Assembly: GCF_000454065.1 (NCBI RefSeq)
Contig: NZ_KE695650.1
Location: 248,001 to 312,000, forward strand
DNA: 64,000 bases
From: Brevibacillus thermoruber 423
GTDB lineage: Bacteria > Bacillota > Bacilli > Brevibacillales > Brevibacillaceae
Direction of reading: 5' to 3'
How positions within the stretch are numbered: the stretch's first letter is position 1; the number at the start of each line of letters is the position of its first letter. This document shows, piece after piece, positions 52,965 to 62,517 of the stretch. A model generated the notes under the pieces. It ran no database searches, was not told where the DNA came from, and saw nothing but the letters and a program-made list of their open reading frames with translations. A program made the position numbers and the translations under genes.

Positions 52965-53507
52965 ATGGAACAGTTTCATGCAACAACGATTTTTGCCATA
53001 CATCACAACGGCGAAGCGGCCATGGCCGGCGACGGACAGGTCACGTTCGGCAACAGCATGGTGATGAAGCACGGGGCAAAAAAAGTGCGCCGTCTGTACC
53101 GCGGCGAGGTGCTGGCGGGGTTTGCCGGCTCTGTCGCGGATGCGATCACCCTTTTTGAAAAGTTTGAAGCCAAACTGGAAGAGTTCCACGGCAACCTGCA
53201 GCGGGCGGCTGTGGAGCTGGCGAAAGAATGGCGCATGGATAAGATCCTGCGCCGGCTGGAAGCGATGATGATCGTGATGAACAAGGAGCACCTGCTGCTC
53301 ATTTCCGGCAACGGCGAAATCATCGAACCGGATGACGGCATTCTCGCGATCGGCTCGGGAGGTAGCTACGCATTGGCGGCAGGCAGGGCGCTGAAACGGT
53401 ACGCGCCCCATCTGAGCGCCAAAGAGATTGCCGAAGCCGCGCTGCGGACGGCTGCTGAGATCTGCGTGTTCACCAACGACCATCTGGTTGTGGATGAGAT
53501 GAAATGA
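52965..53507 (+). CDS. hslV: HslV/ClpQ protease subunit with a six-residue N-terminal extension
   Basis: A 180-aa peptidase subunit of the HslUV protease. Active-site context FHATTIFAI and [28 protein letters not shown], then [17 protein letters not shown]. In the E. coli enzyme the nucleophile Thr follows Met1 directly; here MEQFHA precedes Thr7-Thr8. B. subtilis CodW also carries an extension, but with Ser after Met; here residue 2 is Glu. No in-frame start codon lies next to the Thr pair, so removal of six residues would be required. The ribosome binding site is GGGAGGAA. Confidence 0.94.
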   Translation: MEQFHATTIFAIHHNGEAAMAGDGQVTFGNSMVMKHGAKKVRRLYRGEVLAGFAGSVADAITLFEKFEAKLEEFHGNLQRAAVELAKEWRMDKILRRLEAMMIVMNKEHLLLISGNGEIIEPDDGILAIGSGGSYALAAGRALKRYAPHLSAKEIAEAALRTAAEICVFTNDHLVVDEMK

Positions 53508-53526
53508 AAGGAAGGGAGGACTCCCT

Positions 53527-54921
53527 GTGCTGAACCTTGAGCAGTTAACCCCGCGCAAGATCGTGGAACATCTGGACGTATACATCGTCGGGCAGGCCCA
53601 GGCGAAAAAAGCCATCGCGGTGGCGCTTCGCAACCGGTACCGGCGCAGCCGGCTGCCGGAACACCTGAGGGATGAAGTGGTGCCGAAAAACATCCTGATG
53701 ATCGGGCCTACCGGTGTGGGGAAAACGGAGATCGCCCGCAGGATCGCCAAACTGACGGGGGCGCCGTTTGTCAAAGTGGAGGCCACCAAGTTTACGGAAG
53801 TGGGCTATGTGGGCCGCGACGTGGAGTCGATGGTTCGCGACCTGGTCGAAGCGGCCATCCGCACCGTAAAGCAGGAAAAAATGGAGGCCGTCAGGGAGAA
53901 GGCGGAGAAGCTGGCCAACGACGCCATCGTCAATATCCTCGTCCCTTCGCGCAAACAGCAGCATTCGTTCAAGAATCCGCTGGAGATGCTGTTCGGCGGT
54001 CAGCAGCAGCAGACCCATTCGTCCGACACGGAGGACGCGTCGCTGGAACAGCAGCGCCGGCAGGTGGCCTGGCAGCTCGCGGCCGGCCAACTGGAGGACC
54101 AGATGATCGAGATCGACGTGGAGGATCAATCCCCGTCCATGTTTGACCTGTTTCAGGTTCCGGGTACGGAACAGATGGGGATGCAGATGCAGGACATGTT
54201 GGGCAGCCTGCTCCCCAAGAGGACGAAGAAGCGAAAATTGCGAATTAAAGATGCGCGAAAGGTATTAATTCAACAAGAAGCGCAAAAACTGGTGGATATG
54301 GACGAAGTCACGCAGGAGTCGATTCGCCGTGCCGAAAACCACGGTATCATCTTTATTGACGAGATCGACAAAATCGCCGGTAAGGACGGCCGGGGTCCCG
54401 ACGTCTCGCGGGAAGGCGTTCAGCGCGACATCCTGCCGATCGTGGAAGGTTCGACGGTGATGACCAAGTACGGACCGGTCAAGACCGACCACATCCTGTT
54501 CATTGCCGCCGGAGCGTTTCACATGGCCAAACCGTCCGATCTGATTCCGGAACTGCAGGGGCGCTTCCCCATCCGTGTGGAGCTGACCAGCTTGCGGGCG
54601 GAAGACTTTGTCCGGATTTTGACTGAGCCCAAAAATGCGCTGCTGAAGCAGTACAGTGCGCTTTTGGAGACGGAAGGCGTCCGGGTGGAATTTACACCGG
54701 AGGCGATCCAGGAAATCGCCCGTCTGGCAGCGGAGGTGAACCAGGCGACCGACAACATCGGCGCGCGGCGTCTGCACACGATGCTGGAAAAACTGCTGGA
54801 AGACCTCTCCTTCGAGGCTCCGGACATTCATTTGGATGTGGTGCAAATCACGCCGGAGTACGTCCGCGACAAGCTCGGATCGATTGCCGGCAACAAGGAT
54901 TTAAGCCAGTACATTCTGTAA
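53527..54921 (+). CDS. hslU: HslU/ClpY ATPase subunit
   Basis: A 464-aa AAA+ unfoldase feeding substrates to HslV. It begins [20 protein letters not shown]. Walker A is GPTGVGKTE, the sensor and pore region [18 protein letters not shown], a variable I-domain of about residues 120-240 contains a Gln-rich segment, and Walker B is [13 protein letters not shown]. The C-terminus ends SQYIL, the family tail that docks in HslV. The start is GTG behind AGGGAGGAC, 19 bases after hslV. Confidence 0.96.
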   Translation: MLNLEQLTPRKIVEHLDVYIVGQAQAKKAIAVALRNRYRRSRLPEHLRDEVVPKNILMIGPTGVGKTEIARRIAKLTGAPFVKVEATKFTEVGYVGRDVESMVRDLVEAAIRTVKQEKMEAVREKAEKLANDAIVNILVPSRKQQHSFKNPLEMLFGGQQQQTHSSDTEDASLEQQRRQVAWQLAAGQLEDQMIEIDVEDQSPSMFDLFQVPGTEQMGMQMQDMLGSLLPKRTKKRKLRIKDARKVLIQQEAQKLVDMDEVTQESIRRAENHGIIFIDEIDKIAGKDGRGPDVSREGVQRDILPIVEGSTVMTKYGPVKTDHILFIAAGAFHMAKPSDLIPELQGRFPIRVELTSLRAEDFVRILTEPKNALLKQYSALLETEGVRVEFTPEAIQEIARLAAEVNQATDNIGARRLHTMLEKLLEDLSFEAPDIHLDVVQITPEYVRDKLGSIAGNKDLSQYIL

Positions 54922-54957
54922 AACCAATCGATCACTATTATTGGGAGGAACGTAACA

Positions 54958-55737
54958 ATGGATCTGTTATCGAAAACCAGAAGAATTAACCGCCTGCTGC
55001 AAAAATCGGCAGGGCATGCCGTCAACTTCAACGAGATGGCGCAAGTGCTGAGTGATGTCATTGAAGCCAACATCTTTGTCGTCAGCCGCAAGGGCAAACT
55101 GCTCGGCTTTTCGATTCATCAGGAAGTGGACAACGATCGCATCCGCAAAATGCTGGAAGAGCGCCGTTTCCCGGAAGAGTACAGCCTCGGCCTTCTGAAA
55201 GTGGAAGAGACGTCCGCCAACCTGGACGTAGACAGCCCGTACACCATTTTCCCGGTGGAGATGAAAGAAGTATTCCGCACCGGTTGGACCACCATCGTGC
55301 CGATCATCGGCGGCGGCGACCGGCTGGGCACGCTGATTCTCGGCCGCGTCAACAACCAGTTTGTCGACGATGACCTGATCCTGGCCGAAGTGGGCGCGAC
55401 CGTTGTCGGCATGGAAATCCTGCGGGAACGCTCCGAAGCGATCGAGGAGGAAGCGCGCAGCAAAGCGGTGGTGCAGATGGCCATTGGCTCCCTCTCCTAC
55501 AGCGAACTGGAAGCGGTTGAACACATCTTTGAAGAGCTGGAAGGCAAAGAGGGCCTGCTGGTCGCATCCAAAATCGCCGACCGCGTGGGCATTACCCGTT
55601 CCGTCATTGTCAACGCCCTCCGCAAGCTGGAGAGCGCCGGCGTGATCGAATCCCGTTCGCTGGGGATGAAAGGTACCTTCATCAAGGTGCTGAACGAAAA
55701 ACTGCTGCCGGAACTGGAAAAACTGAAAACTTCTTGA
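54958..55737 (+). CDS. codY: GTP- and branched-chain amino acid-sensing regulator CodY
   Basis: A 259-aa global nutritional repressor. The N-terminal GAF domain (about 1-155) starts [24 protein letters not shown], and the C-terminal winged helix has [34 protein letters not shown], the nearly invariant CodY recognition helix. The ribosome binding site is GGGAGGAA. It ends the xerC-hslV-hslU-codY operon before the terminator at 55797. Confidence 0.97.
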   Translation: MDLLSKTRRINRLLQKSAGHAVNFNEMAQVLSDVIEANIFVVSRKGKLLGFSIHQEVDNDRIRKMLEERRFPEEYSLGLLKVEETSANLDVDSPYTIFPVEMKEVFRTGWTTIVPIIGGGDRLGTLILGRVNNQFVDDDLILAEVGATVVGMEILRERSEAIEEEARSKAVVQMAIGSLSYSELEAVEHIFEELEGKEGLLVASKIADRVGITRSVIVNALRKLESAGVIESRSLGMKGTFIKVLNEKLLPELEKLKTS

Positions 55738-55796
55738 CACTTGGAGCCCCTGGAGGCAGGGGGAGAACGTCTCCGGAGTGTGAAAATCCTGTAAAG

Positions 55797-55832
55797 AAAA
55801 GGTGTAGCGATGGTAAAAGCTACACCTTTTTT
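55797..55832 (+). terminator. Intrinsic terminator after codY
   Basis: A 12-bp perfect stem (55797-55808 with 55819-55830) has a 10-base loop and T-rich 3' side. The rest of 55738-56119 contains no gene; TATGAT at 56035-56040 is a possible -10 of the flagellar operon, with only a poor -35. Confidence 0.88.
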
Positions 55833-56119
55833 CCTGGGCACATAGTCCTATTTTTTGTTGAGCAGAATCAAGTTTTTCGAGCCAAAAATACTCGTATCTC
55901 TGTAAAATTATAGAATTGCAACAAGGATCGTGCCAAAAACTTAGTAATATCAGGAAGGATAAGGGATTTAGTCCCATTGAATCATTTTGAGAAAAGTTGC
56001 CACAATAGGGCTTTTTTCGTTATACCAGTTTTGCTATGATGGAGTCGTATTCTTGTGTCGAATAAGCGAGAAATTCCGAAATTTATGCGGAAAAAGAGCG
56101 GAATGAGGGGAGTGGGAAG

Positions 56120-56533
56120 ATGCTGGATAGCTTTCATTTGCAGGTCCTGGAGCGGTCGCTGGACACCGCCATGCTTCGACAACGAACAATAGCAAACAAT
56201 ATCGCCAACGTGGATACCCCTCAGTTCAAAAGCAAGCATGTCGTGTTTGAGGAGCTGCTGCAGCAGGAACTGGCGGGGACTTCGGGACAGCCGAAGCTGG
56301 AGGCGTACCGGACGAATGAGCGGCACATTCCGTTTACCGGCACGGGGACGCTGCCGATGCCGCAAATCGTCTCGAATGCCGACAACATGATGCAGCACAA
56401 CGGCAACGACGTCGATCTGGAGTTTGAGATGAACGAGTTGGCCAAAAACCAGATCTGGTACAATGGTCTGACGCAGCTCACCGCCGGATACTTCCAGAAG
56501 CTGCGCAGCGTAATCGAGGGTGGAGGGAGATAG
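56120..56533 (+). CDS. flgB: Flagellar basal-body rod protein FlgB
   Basis: A 137-aa rod component exported by the flagellar type III system. It has the N-terminal rod motif RQRTIANNIANVDTPQFKSKHVVFEELLQQEL and the C-terminal NGNDVDLEFEMNELAKNQIWY. ATG follows GGGGAGTGGG. It is the first gene of the large flagellar/chemotaxis operon, which in Bacillus starts at this point after codY. Confidence 0.95.
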   Translation: MLDSFHLQVLERSLDTAMLRQRTIANNIANVDTPQFKSKHVVFEELLQQELAGTSGQPKLEAYRTNERHIPFTGTGTLPMPQIVSNADNMMQHNGNDVDLEFEMNELAKNQIWYNGLTQLTAGYFQKLRSVIEGGGR

Positions 56534-56536
56534 TAG

Positions 56537-56992
56537 ATGAGCCTGTTTCAGGGAATGGATACAAGCGCGTCTGCGCTGACGGCCAACCGCCTGCGGTTGG
56601 ATACGATCGCGGCTAACATCGCCAACGCCAATACGACCCGCGCCACATTCGTGAACGGGGCCTGGCAGCCGTACAAGCGCAAAATGGTGGAACTGTCGCC
56701 GGTAACCGGCCAGTCGTTTGACAACCTGCTGCAGGCGGCGATCGGCACGGTGACCGGCCAGACGGAACAAGGCGTCCGTGTGACGGCGATCCGCGAAGAC
56801 AACGCGCCGTTCAAACGGATGTACGATCCGACGCATCCGGATGCCGACGCAGAAGGCTACGTGCTGCTGCCGAACGTCGACGTGATGAAGGAAATGGTGG
56901 ACATGATCTCTGCCTCGCGTTCCTACGAAGCCAACGTCACCGTCTTGAACGCAGCCAAAAGCATGATGATGAAAGCACTGGAGATCAAGTAG
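56537..56992 (+). CDS. flgC: Flagellar basal-body rod protein FlgC
   Basis: A 151-aa rod protein with ALTANRLRLDTIAANIANANTT at the N-terminus, HPDADAEGYVLLPNVDVMKEM and SRSYEANVTVLNAAKSMM at the C-terminus, the conserved rod coiled-coil segments. It starts three bases after flgB and is followed by fliE. Confidence 0.96.
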   Translation: MSLFQGMDTSASALTANRLRLDTIAANIANANTTRATFVNGAWQPYKRKMVELSPVTGQSFDNLLQAAIGTVTGQTEQGVRVTAIREDNAPFKRMYDPTHPDADAEGYVLLPNVDVMKEMVDMISASRSYEANVTVLNAAKSMMMKALEIK

Positions 56993-57007
56993 AAGGAGGC
57001 GTAAGGA

Positions 57008-57307
57008 ATGGACATTAGCGCGCTTTCCCGAACGGACGCGATACAGCCAAAACCCCTGACGAAGACGTATACGCCTGCCGAGGTCACGAAGTCCTTTTCG
57101 TCCTATCTCTCGGATGCGCTGGATCAGGTCAATCAGGCGCAGGTGGAATCAGCCGTACTGGCGGACCGGTTCGCAGCCGGACAAGTCCAGGACGTGCATC
57201 AGGTCATGATCGCCGGTCAGAAATCCGCGATCATGCTGCAAATGGCCTTGCAGGTGCGCAACAAGGTGATTGAATCCTACCAGGAAATCATGCGCATGCC
57301 TATTTAA
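57008..57307 (+). CDS. fliE: Flagellar hook-basal body protein FliE
   Basis: A 99-aa protein linking the MS ring to the rod. It has SFSSYLSDALDQVNQAQVES and the C-terminal AGQKSAIMLQMALQVRNKVI, then ESYQEIMRM. The ribosome binding site is GAAGGAGG. Usual length for the family. Confidence 0.95.
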   Translation: MDISALSRTDAIQPKPLTKTYTPAEVTKSFSSYLSDALDQVNQAQVESAVLADRFAAGQVQDVHQVMIAGQKSAIMLQMALQVRNKVIESYQEIMRMPI

Positions 57308-57336
57308 CGTTGTCGGTATTCTTGGTGAGGTGAACC

Positions 57337-58914
57337 ATGAACGAACGTCTATCACAGTATAAAGAGCAAGTCTTGGCGAAATGGAATCAGCTTTCGCCCA
57401 AGCGAAGGTGGATGATTTCCGGGATCGTGCTGTTTTTGCTCATCTCTCTCGGCCTATACATATACATTGCCTCACAGCCGGTCTACACGCCCCTCTACAA
57501 CCAGAGGCTGAGTGAACAGGAAATCGGATTGATCAAGCAGGAACTGGAAAGCAAGAAAATTCCCTACCGGATCACGGATAACGGGACCAACATCGAGGTT
57601 CCGCAAAAGCTGGCCCAGGATGTCATCGTCGATTTGGCCGCACAAGGAATCCCCAGCCAGGCGGGCATCAATACGGAGATCTTCTCCAACACGCTGGGCG
57701 TCACAGACCGTCAGTTTGACGTGATGAAAAAAGAGGCGCTGCAGCAGGAACTGCGCAAAATGCTGGAGCGGGTAAACGGCGTCAGAAGCGCTCAGGTGAT
57801 GATCAACCTGCCGGAGGAAAGCGTCTGGATCACGGAGAAGCCCGAAACGGCGACAGCCTCCGTCATCGTCGACGTGGAACCGGGTACCCGGTTGGACCAA
57901 AAGCAGATCAACGCGCTGTACCTGCTGGTATCCCGCAGCGTGCCCAAGCTGCCGCCGGAAAACATCACGATTTCCGACCAGTACTCCAACCTGCTGGAGT
58001 GGAAGGACGGCAGCGAAGCGGAAGGCTCGCTGACCGGGTTCGAGCAGCAGGAAAAAATCAGGGCCAACGTCGAGCGGGAGATCCAGCAAAACCTGTATCA
58101 ACTGTTGGGTACGATGATGGGCAGGGATAAGGTCATCGTCCATACGTTTATCAAGATGAATTTCGACAAGGAAAACCGCGTGGAAAACCTGGTCGAAGCG
58201 CCGGATAAGGAAAACAACGAAGGACTTATCATCTCATCCCAAAAATCATCCAAAACGTTCTCCGGGCAGGGTGCCCCTCCGGGCGGAACGGCGGGAACGG
58301 GCGGAAACGCCGTCCCCGGCTATCCGGGAAGCACGCCGCAGGGAAGCAACAGCCAGTACGAGGAACTGAACGATACGATCAACCGCGAAGTAAACCGAAT
58401 CACCCGCAACATCACGATGAGCCCGTACAAGATCGAGGACATCACGATCAACGTCGGCGTGGAGCCTCCGGAAGGCGGGCAGTTGGATGCACAGACCATT
58501 GAAAGCATCAAACAGGTGCTCCGCAACGTGGTGCGGGTCACGTTAAGCGACAGAGGCGTGCAGTTGACCCAGGAGGAACTGGACCAGCACATCTCCGTCT
58601 TGCCGCGTCAATTCTCCGGCAAAGTGGCCGTCGACAGCTCCACCGACTTGACACCGTATTTGTACGGGGCAGGTGCAGTCGCCCTGTTGGCTCTTGGTGC
58701 GGTCGCATTCCTTATCTATCGCCGCCGCCGCCAAGCGAAGCTGCAAGAAGAAGAGGTTCCGGACCTGATGCCGCCGCAGCCGATGGAGATTCCGGATTTG
58801 ACCTACCAGGAAGACACGGATCAAGTGGTGGTGCGCAAGCAACTGGAAAAACTAGCGCGCAGCAAGCCGGACGAATTCGTTGTCTTGCTTCGCACGTGGT
58901 TAGCTGAAGACTAA
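57337..58914 (+). CDS. fliF: Flagellar MS-ring protein FliF
   Basis: A 525-aa membrane-ring protein. The first helix is at about residues 27-45 and the second at about 443-463, with the large periplasm-side ring domains between (LVDLAAQGIPSQAG-like region and ASVIVDVEPGTRLDQ). A flexible Gly/Pro segment of about 310-335 (GQGAPPGGTAGTGG) interrupts the ring core as in other FliF proteins. The cytoplasmic tail ends FVVLLRTWLAED, the FliG-binding motif. Confidence 0.96.
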   Translation: MNERLSQYKEQVLAKWNQLSPKRRWMISGIVLFLLISLGLYIYIASQPVYTPLYNQRLSEQEIGLIKQELESKKIPYRITDNGTNIEVPQKLAQDVIVDLAAQGIPSQAGINTEIFSNTLGVTDRQFDVMKKEALQQELRKMLERVNGVRSAQVMINLPEESVWITEKPETATASVIVDVEPGTRLDQKQINALYLLVSRSVPKLPPENITISDQYSNLLEWKDGSEAEGSLTGFEQQEKIRANVEREIQQNLYQLLGTMMGRDKVIVHTFIKMNFDKENRVENLVEAPDKENNEGLIISSQKSSKTFSGQGAPPGGTAGTGGNAVPGYPGSTPQGSNSQYEELNDTINREVNRITRNITMSPYKIEDITINVGVEPPEGGQLDAQTIESIKQVLRNVVRVTLSDRGVQLTQEELDQHISVLPRQFSGKVAVDSSTDLTPYLYGAGAVALLALGAVAFLIYRRRRQAKLQEEEVPDLMPPQPMEIPDLTYQEDTDQVVVRKQLEKLARSKPDEFVVLLRTWLAED

Positions 58915-58928
58915 GGAGTGAAAGCAGT

Positions 58929-59942
58929 ATGGCTCGCGGCGCCAAAGAGTTGACCGGACGACAGAAGGCTGCGATTCTTCTCATCTCGCTCGGGCCGGAA
59001 ATCTCCGCCCAGGTGTTCAAGCACTTGCGCGAAGATGAGATTGAGCAGCTTACGTTGGAAATTGCCAACGTCCGGAAGGTTGATTCCGATGAAAAAGACA
59101 AGATTCTTGCCGAGTTTCACCAGATAGCGGTCGCCAAGGAAGTGATCGCCCAAGGCGGGATTACATACGCGAAGGAAATTCTGCAAAAAGCGTTGGGCGA
59201 ATCGAAAGCGATGGATATCATCAACCGTCTGACCGCCAATCTGCAGGTACGCCCGTTCGACTTTGCCCGCAAAGCGGACCCGGGCCAGATCCTGAACTTT
59301 ATCCAGAACGAACATCCGCAAACGATTGCCCTGGTGCTCTCCTATCTGGAGCCGCAGCAGGCGGCGATGATTCTCTCCGCGCTGCCGCAGGACCGGCAGG
59401 CCGACGTGGCCAAGCGGATCGCGCTGATGGACAGCACGTCGCCGGAGGTCATCGCCCAGGTGGAGCAGGTTCTGGAGCAAAAGCTGTCCGCAACCGTCAC
59501 CCAGGACTACACCCAGGCCGGCGGTATCGAAGCGATCGTGGCCGTTCTCAACGGCGTGGACCGCGGAACCGAGCGGACCATTTTGGACTCGCTGGAGATT
59601 CAGGACCCCGAACTGGCGGAAGAGATCAAGAAGCGCATGTTTGTCTTCGAAGACATCGCCACGCTGGACAACCGTTCCATTCAACGGGTTATCCGCGACG
59701 TGGAAAATGCCGATCTTCAGCTCGCGCTCAAGGTGGCCAGCGAGGAAGTCCGCGAAGTCATCTTCCGGAACATGTCCAAACGGATGGCGGACACATTCAA
59801 GGAAGAGATGGAGTTTATGGGACCCGTTCGTCTGCGCGACGTCGAAGAAGCCCAGTCCCGCATCGTCGCGATCATTCGCCGCTTAGAAGAGGCGGGTGAG
59901 ATCATCATCGCCCGCGGTGGAGGGGATGATATCATTGTCTAG
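58929..59942 (+). CDS. fliG: Flagellar motor switch protein FliG
   Basis: A 337-aa rotor protein that binds FliF, FliM and the stator. The N-terminal domain starts ELTGRQKAAILLISLGPE. The middle domain has the EHPQTIALVLSYLEPQQAA motif, and the C-terminal charged torque helix lies near RSIQRVIRDVENADLQLALK. ATG follows AAGGAGTG. The end overlaps fliH by 17 bases, or by eight if the TTG start of fliH is used. Confidence 0.96.
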   Translation: MARGAKELTGRQKAAILLISLGPEISAQVFKHLREDEIEQLTLEIANVRKVDSDEKDKILAEFHQIAVAKEVIAQGGITYAKEILQKALGESKAMDIINRLTANLQVRPFDFARKADPGQILNFIQNEHPQTIALVLSYLEPQQAAMILSALPQDRQADVAKRIALMDSTSPEVIAQVEQVLEQKLSATVTQDYTQAGGIEAIVAVLNGVDRGTERTILDSLEIQDPELAEEIKKRMFVFEDIATLDNRSIQRVIRDVENADLQLALKVASEEVREVIFRNMSKRMADTFKEEMEFMGPVRLRDVEEAQSRIVAIIRRLEEAGEIIIARGGGDDIIV

Positions 59943-60744
59943 AATCATCAAGCTGTCCCACTACCAGGCTTCGGACGAGTCGGTTCTCCTCTCGTTGAGG
60001 ACTTCACCATTACAGACGGTGCAATCTTCCGAAAGGTTGCAAGAAAATCATCAAATGGTAAAAAATGCTGAGGACGAAGCGAAAATCATCCTCCAGGATG
60101 CGGAGGAAACCGCGCAGAGCGTGCTTCGCGAGGCCATGGAGCAGGCGGAGGAAATCAAGCGGCAGGCGCTCGCGGAAGTGGAACGCTGGTGGGAGGAAAA
60201 ACGGCGCGAAGCGGAGGCACTGTTTCAGGAAACGCGGGAACAGGCGAGCCGGGAAGGATTTGACGCCGGTTACGCGGACGGAAAGCGGCAGGCGCTGGAA
60301 GAAGAGGCCGGCTGTGTGGAACAGGCCCGTTCCCTTTTGGAGCAGGCGTACGCCGAAAAGGAACGGATCATCGCCGAAGCGGAACCGTTCCTGGTGGAGC
60401 TGAGCGTGGACGTAGCGAAAAAGGTGATCGGGACGGAGCTGCACAGCTCGCCGGAGACGGTGCTGGAGATGGTGAAGAAATTGCTGCGCCGCTCACGCGT
60501 GCACGGCCACATCACCGTCTGCGTCAATCACCGCCACTACGCGTTTGTACAGGAGCAGCGCGCCCAACTGCTCGCCCTCCTGGACGGGCAGGCGGAGCTC
60601 TCCATTTACCCGGATCACACCGTACAGGACGACGGCTGCGTGATTCGGACTCCGCTGGGAAGCGTCGATGCACGAATCGACACGCAATTACATGAAATCA
60701 AACAGTGTTTGCTGGACATCGCCAGGGGGAGTGAAGGGACATGA
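59926..60744 (+). CDS. fliH: Flagellar assembly protein FliH
   Basis: A stator-like regulator of the FliI ATPase, about 272 aa. Residues 40-130 form a long charged coiled coil (AEDEAKIILQDAEETAQSV and REAMEQAEEIKRQALAEVE), then a Gly-containing stretch and the C-terminal globular domain LSVDVAKKVIGTELHSSPE. TTG 59935 has better spacing from GGAGGGG than ATG 59926, which touches it; either fits. It overlaps fliI by four bases. Confidence 0.92.
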   Translation: MISLSRIIKLSHYQASDESVLLSLRTSPLQTVQSSERLQENHQMVKNAEDEAKIILQDAEETAQSVLREAMEQAEEIKRQALAEVERWWEEKRREAEALFQETREQASREGFDAGYADGKRQALEEEAGCVEQARSLLEQAYAEKERIIAEAEPFLVELSVDVAKKVIGTELHSSPETVLEMVKKLLRRSRVHGHITVCVNHRHYAFVQEQRAQLLALLDGQAELSIYPDHTVQDDGCVIRTPLGSVDARIDTQLHEIKQCLLDIARGSEGT

Positions 60745-62057
60745 CGATCCTCGACCTGGCGAAATACAGACAGGCGCTGGAGAGTATCGACCCGGTGCGG
60801 GTCAACGGAAAGGTTACGCAGGTGGTGGGCCTGACGATCGAGTCGCAGGGGCCGGAAGTGAAGCTGGGGGAAATCTGCCAGATCTTCCCGCAAAGCGGCG
60901 AGCCCATCATCGCCGAAGTGGTCGGCTTTCGGGACAACAAGGTCCTGCTGATGCCGCTGGGGGAGCTGACTTCCATCGGGCCGGGCAGTGACGTCGTGGC
61001 GACCGGCAGTTCGCTGTCCGTCAAAGTGGGACCGGAAATCCTCGGCAAGGTGCTGGACGGATTGGGACGCCCGCTGAAGGGAAGCATCCCGCCCGGCCTT
61101 GCCACCTATCCGACCAACAATGCGCCTCCCAATCCGCTGCTGCGGCCGCGCATCACAGAACCGCTCAGCGTCGGCGTGCGGGCCATCGACGGGCTGCTGA
61201 CGGTCGGAAAAGGACAGCGTGTGGGGATCTTCGCCGGTTCCGGCGTCGGAAAGAGCACGCTGCTGGGAATGATCGCCCGCAACACGACGGCGGACATCAA
61301 CGTCATCGCCCTGATCGGGGAGCGCGGCCGCGAGGTGATGGAGTTTATCGAGCGGGATCTCGGGGAAGAAGGACTGAAGAGGTCGGTTGTCGTGGTCGCC
61401 ACCTCCGACCAGCCGGCCATGATCCGGATCAAAGGGGCAATGATCGCCACCTCGATCGCCGAGTATTTTCGCGACCGCGGCCTGAACGTCATGCTGATGA
61501 TGGATTCGGTCACCCGTTTTGCCATGGCGCAGCGGGAAATCGGCCTGGCGATCGGCGAACCGCCGGCGACGCGCGGCTACACCCCGTCCGTGTTTGCTCT
61601 GCTGCCCAAGCTGTTGGAGCGGGCCGGCACGGCGGACAAAGGCAGCATCACCGGTTTTTACACCGTTCTGGTCGATTCCGACGACATGAACGATCCGATC
61701 GCGGACGCGGTGCGCGGGATCTTGGACGGGCATATCGTCCTCGACCGAAAAATCGCGCAAAAGGGACACTTTCCGGCGATTGACGTGCTTGCCAGCGTCA
61801 GCCGGGTGATGAACGAGATCTGCACCGAACGTCATCTCGAAGCGGCCCGCCAGGTAAAGCGGCATCTCGCCACATTCCGGGAAGCGGAAGACCTGATCAA
61901 CATCGGCGCCTACAAGCCGGGAACCAACCGGGAGATTGACGCGGCGATTCGCTACAAGGACATCATCCGCGATTTTACGGCGCAGGGAACGCACGAACCG
62001 TCCGATCTGGACACCACGATTCAGGCGTTAACCGCCCATTTCGGAGGGGTGAACTAG
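60741..62057 (+). CDS. fliI: Flagellum-specific ATP synthase FliI
   Basis: A 438-aa ATPase that drives export of flagellar proteins. Walker A is GIFAGSGVGKST with Lys171, Walker B is NVMLMMDSVTRFA, and the F1-beta-like LLPKLLERAGTADKGSITG follows. The start overlaps the fliH stop (ATGA). The length is typical. Confidence 0.97.
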   Translation: MTILDLAKYRQALESIDPVRVNGKVTQVVGLTIESQGPEVKLGEICQIFPQSGEPIIAEVVGFRDNKVLLMPLGELTSIGPGSDVVATGSSLSVKVGPEILGKVLDGLGRPLKGSIPPGLATYPTNNAPPNPLLRPRITEPLSVGVRAIDGLLTVGKGQRVGIFAGSGVGKSTLLGMIARNTTADINVIALIGERGREVMEFIERDLGEEGLKRSVVVVATSDQPAMIRIKGAMIATSIAEYFRDRGLNVMLMMDSVTRFAMAQREIGLAIGEPPATRGYTPSVFALLPKLLERAGTADKGSITGFYTVLVDSDDMNDPIADAVRGILDGHIVLDRKIAQKGHFPAIDVLASVSRVMNEICTERHLEAARQVKRHLATFREAEDLINIGAYKPGTNREIDAAIRYKDIIRDFTAQGTHEPSDLDTTIQALTAHFGGVN

Positions 62058-62058
62058 C

Positions 62059-62505
62059 GTGAACGTGTTCCGGTTTCAACTCCAAAAAGTGCTGGATGTA
62101 AAAGAAAAGGAAAAAGAGCAGGCGGAGTGGGCGTTTGGCAAATCCGTGCAGCGAAAGAACGAAGAGGAGCTCAAGCTGTTTCGACTGACGGAGCGCCACG
62201 AGGCGGTGACCAACATGCTGCACGAGGCGCAGAGCCAAACCTGCAGCGCGGCCCAGTTGATCGAACTCACGCGGTACCGCCAGGCCGTCGAACAATCCAT
62301 CGCCAACCAGCGGCGGACGCTGTACGGGTGTGAGCAGGAAGTGGAGCGCTGCCAGCGCAGGCTGGCGGAGCGGATGCGGGAGACGCAACTGTGGCAGCGG
62401 CTGCGGGAAAAGGCGCTCGGGCAGTTTCTCTACGCGGAAAGGCTCAGGGAGCAGAAGGAATTGGACGAGATTGGCACGCAGCTCTATCTTCGCAAGAGCA
62501 ACTGA
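62059..62505 (+). CDS. fliJ: Flagellar export chaperone FliJ
   Basis: A 148-aa antiparallel coiled-coil chaperone. It begins FRFQLQKVLDVKEKEKEQAEW, the usual FliJ start, and is almost entirely charged helix. GTG 62059 follows GGAGGGG with correct spacing. It lies one base after fliI and before motE. Confidence 0.92.
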   Translation: MNVFRFQLQKVLDVKEKEKEQAEWAFGKSVQRKNEEELKLFRLTERHEAVTNMLHEAQSQTCSAAQLIELTRYRQAVEQSIANQRRTLYGCEQEVERCQRRLAERMRETQLWQRLREKALGQFLYAERLREQKELDEIGTQLYLRKSN

Positions 62506-62517
62506 GGGAGGTTCACG

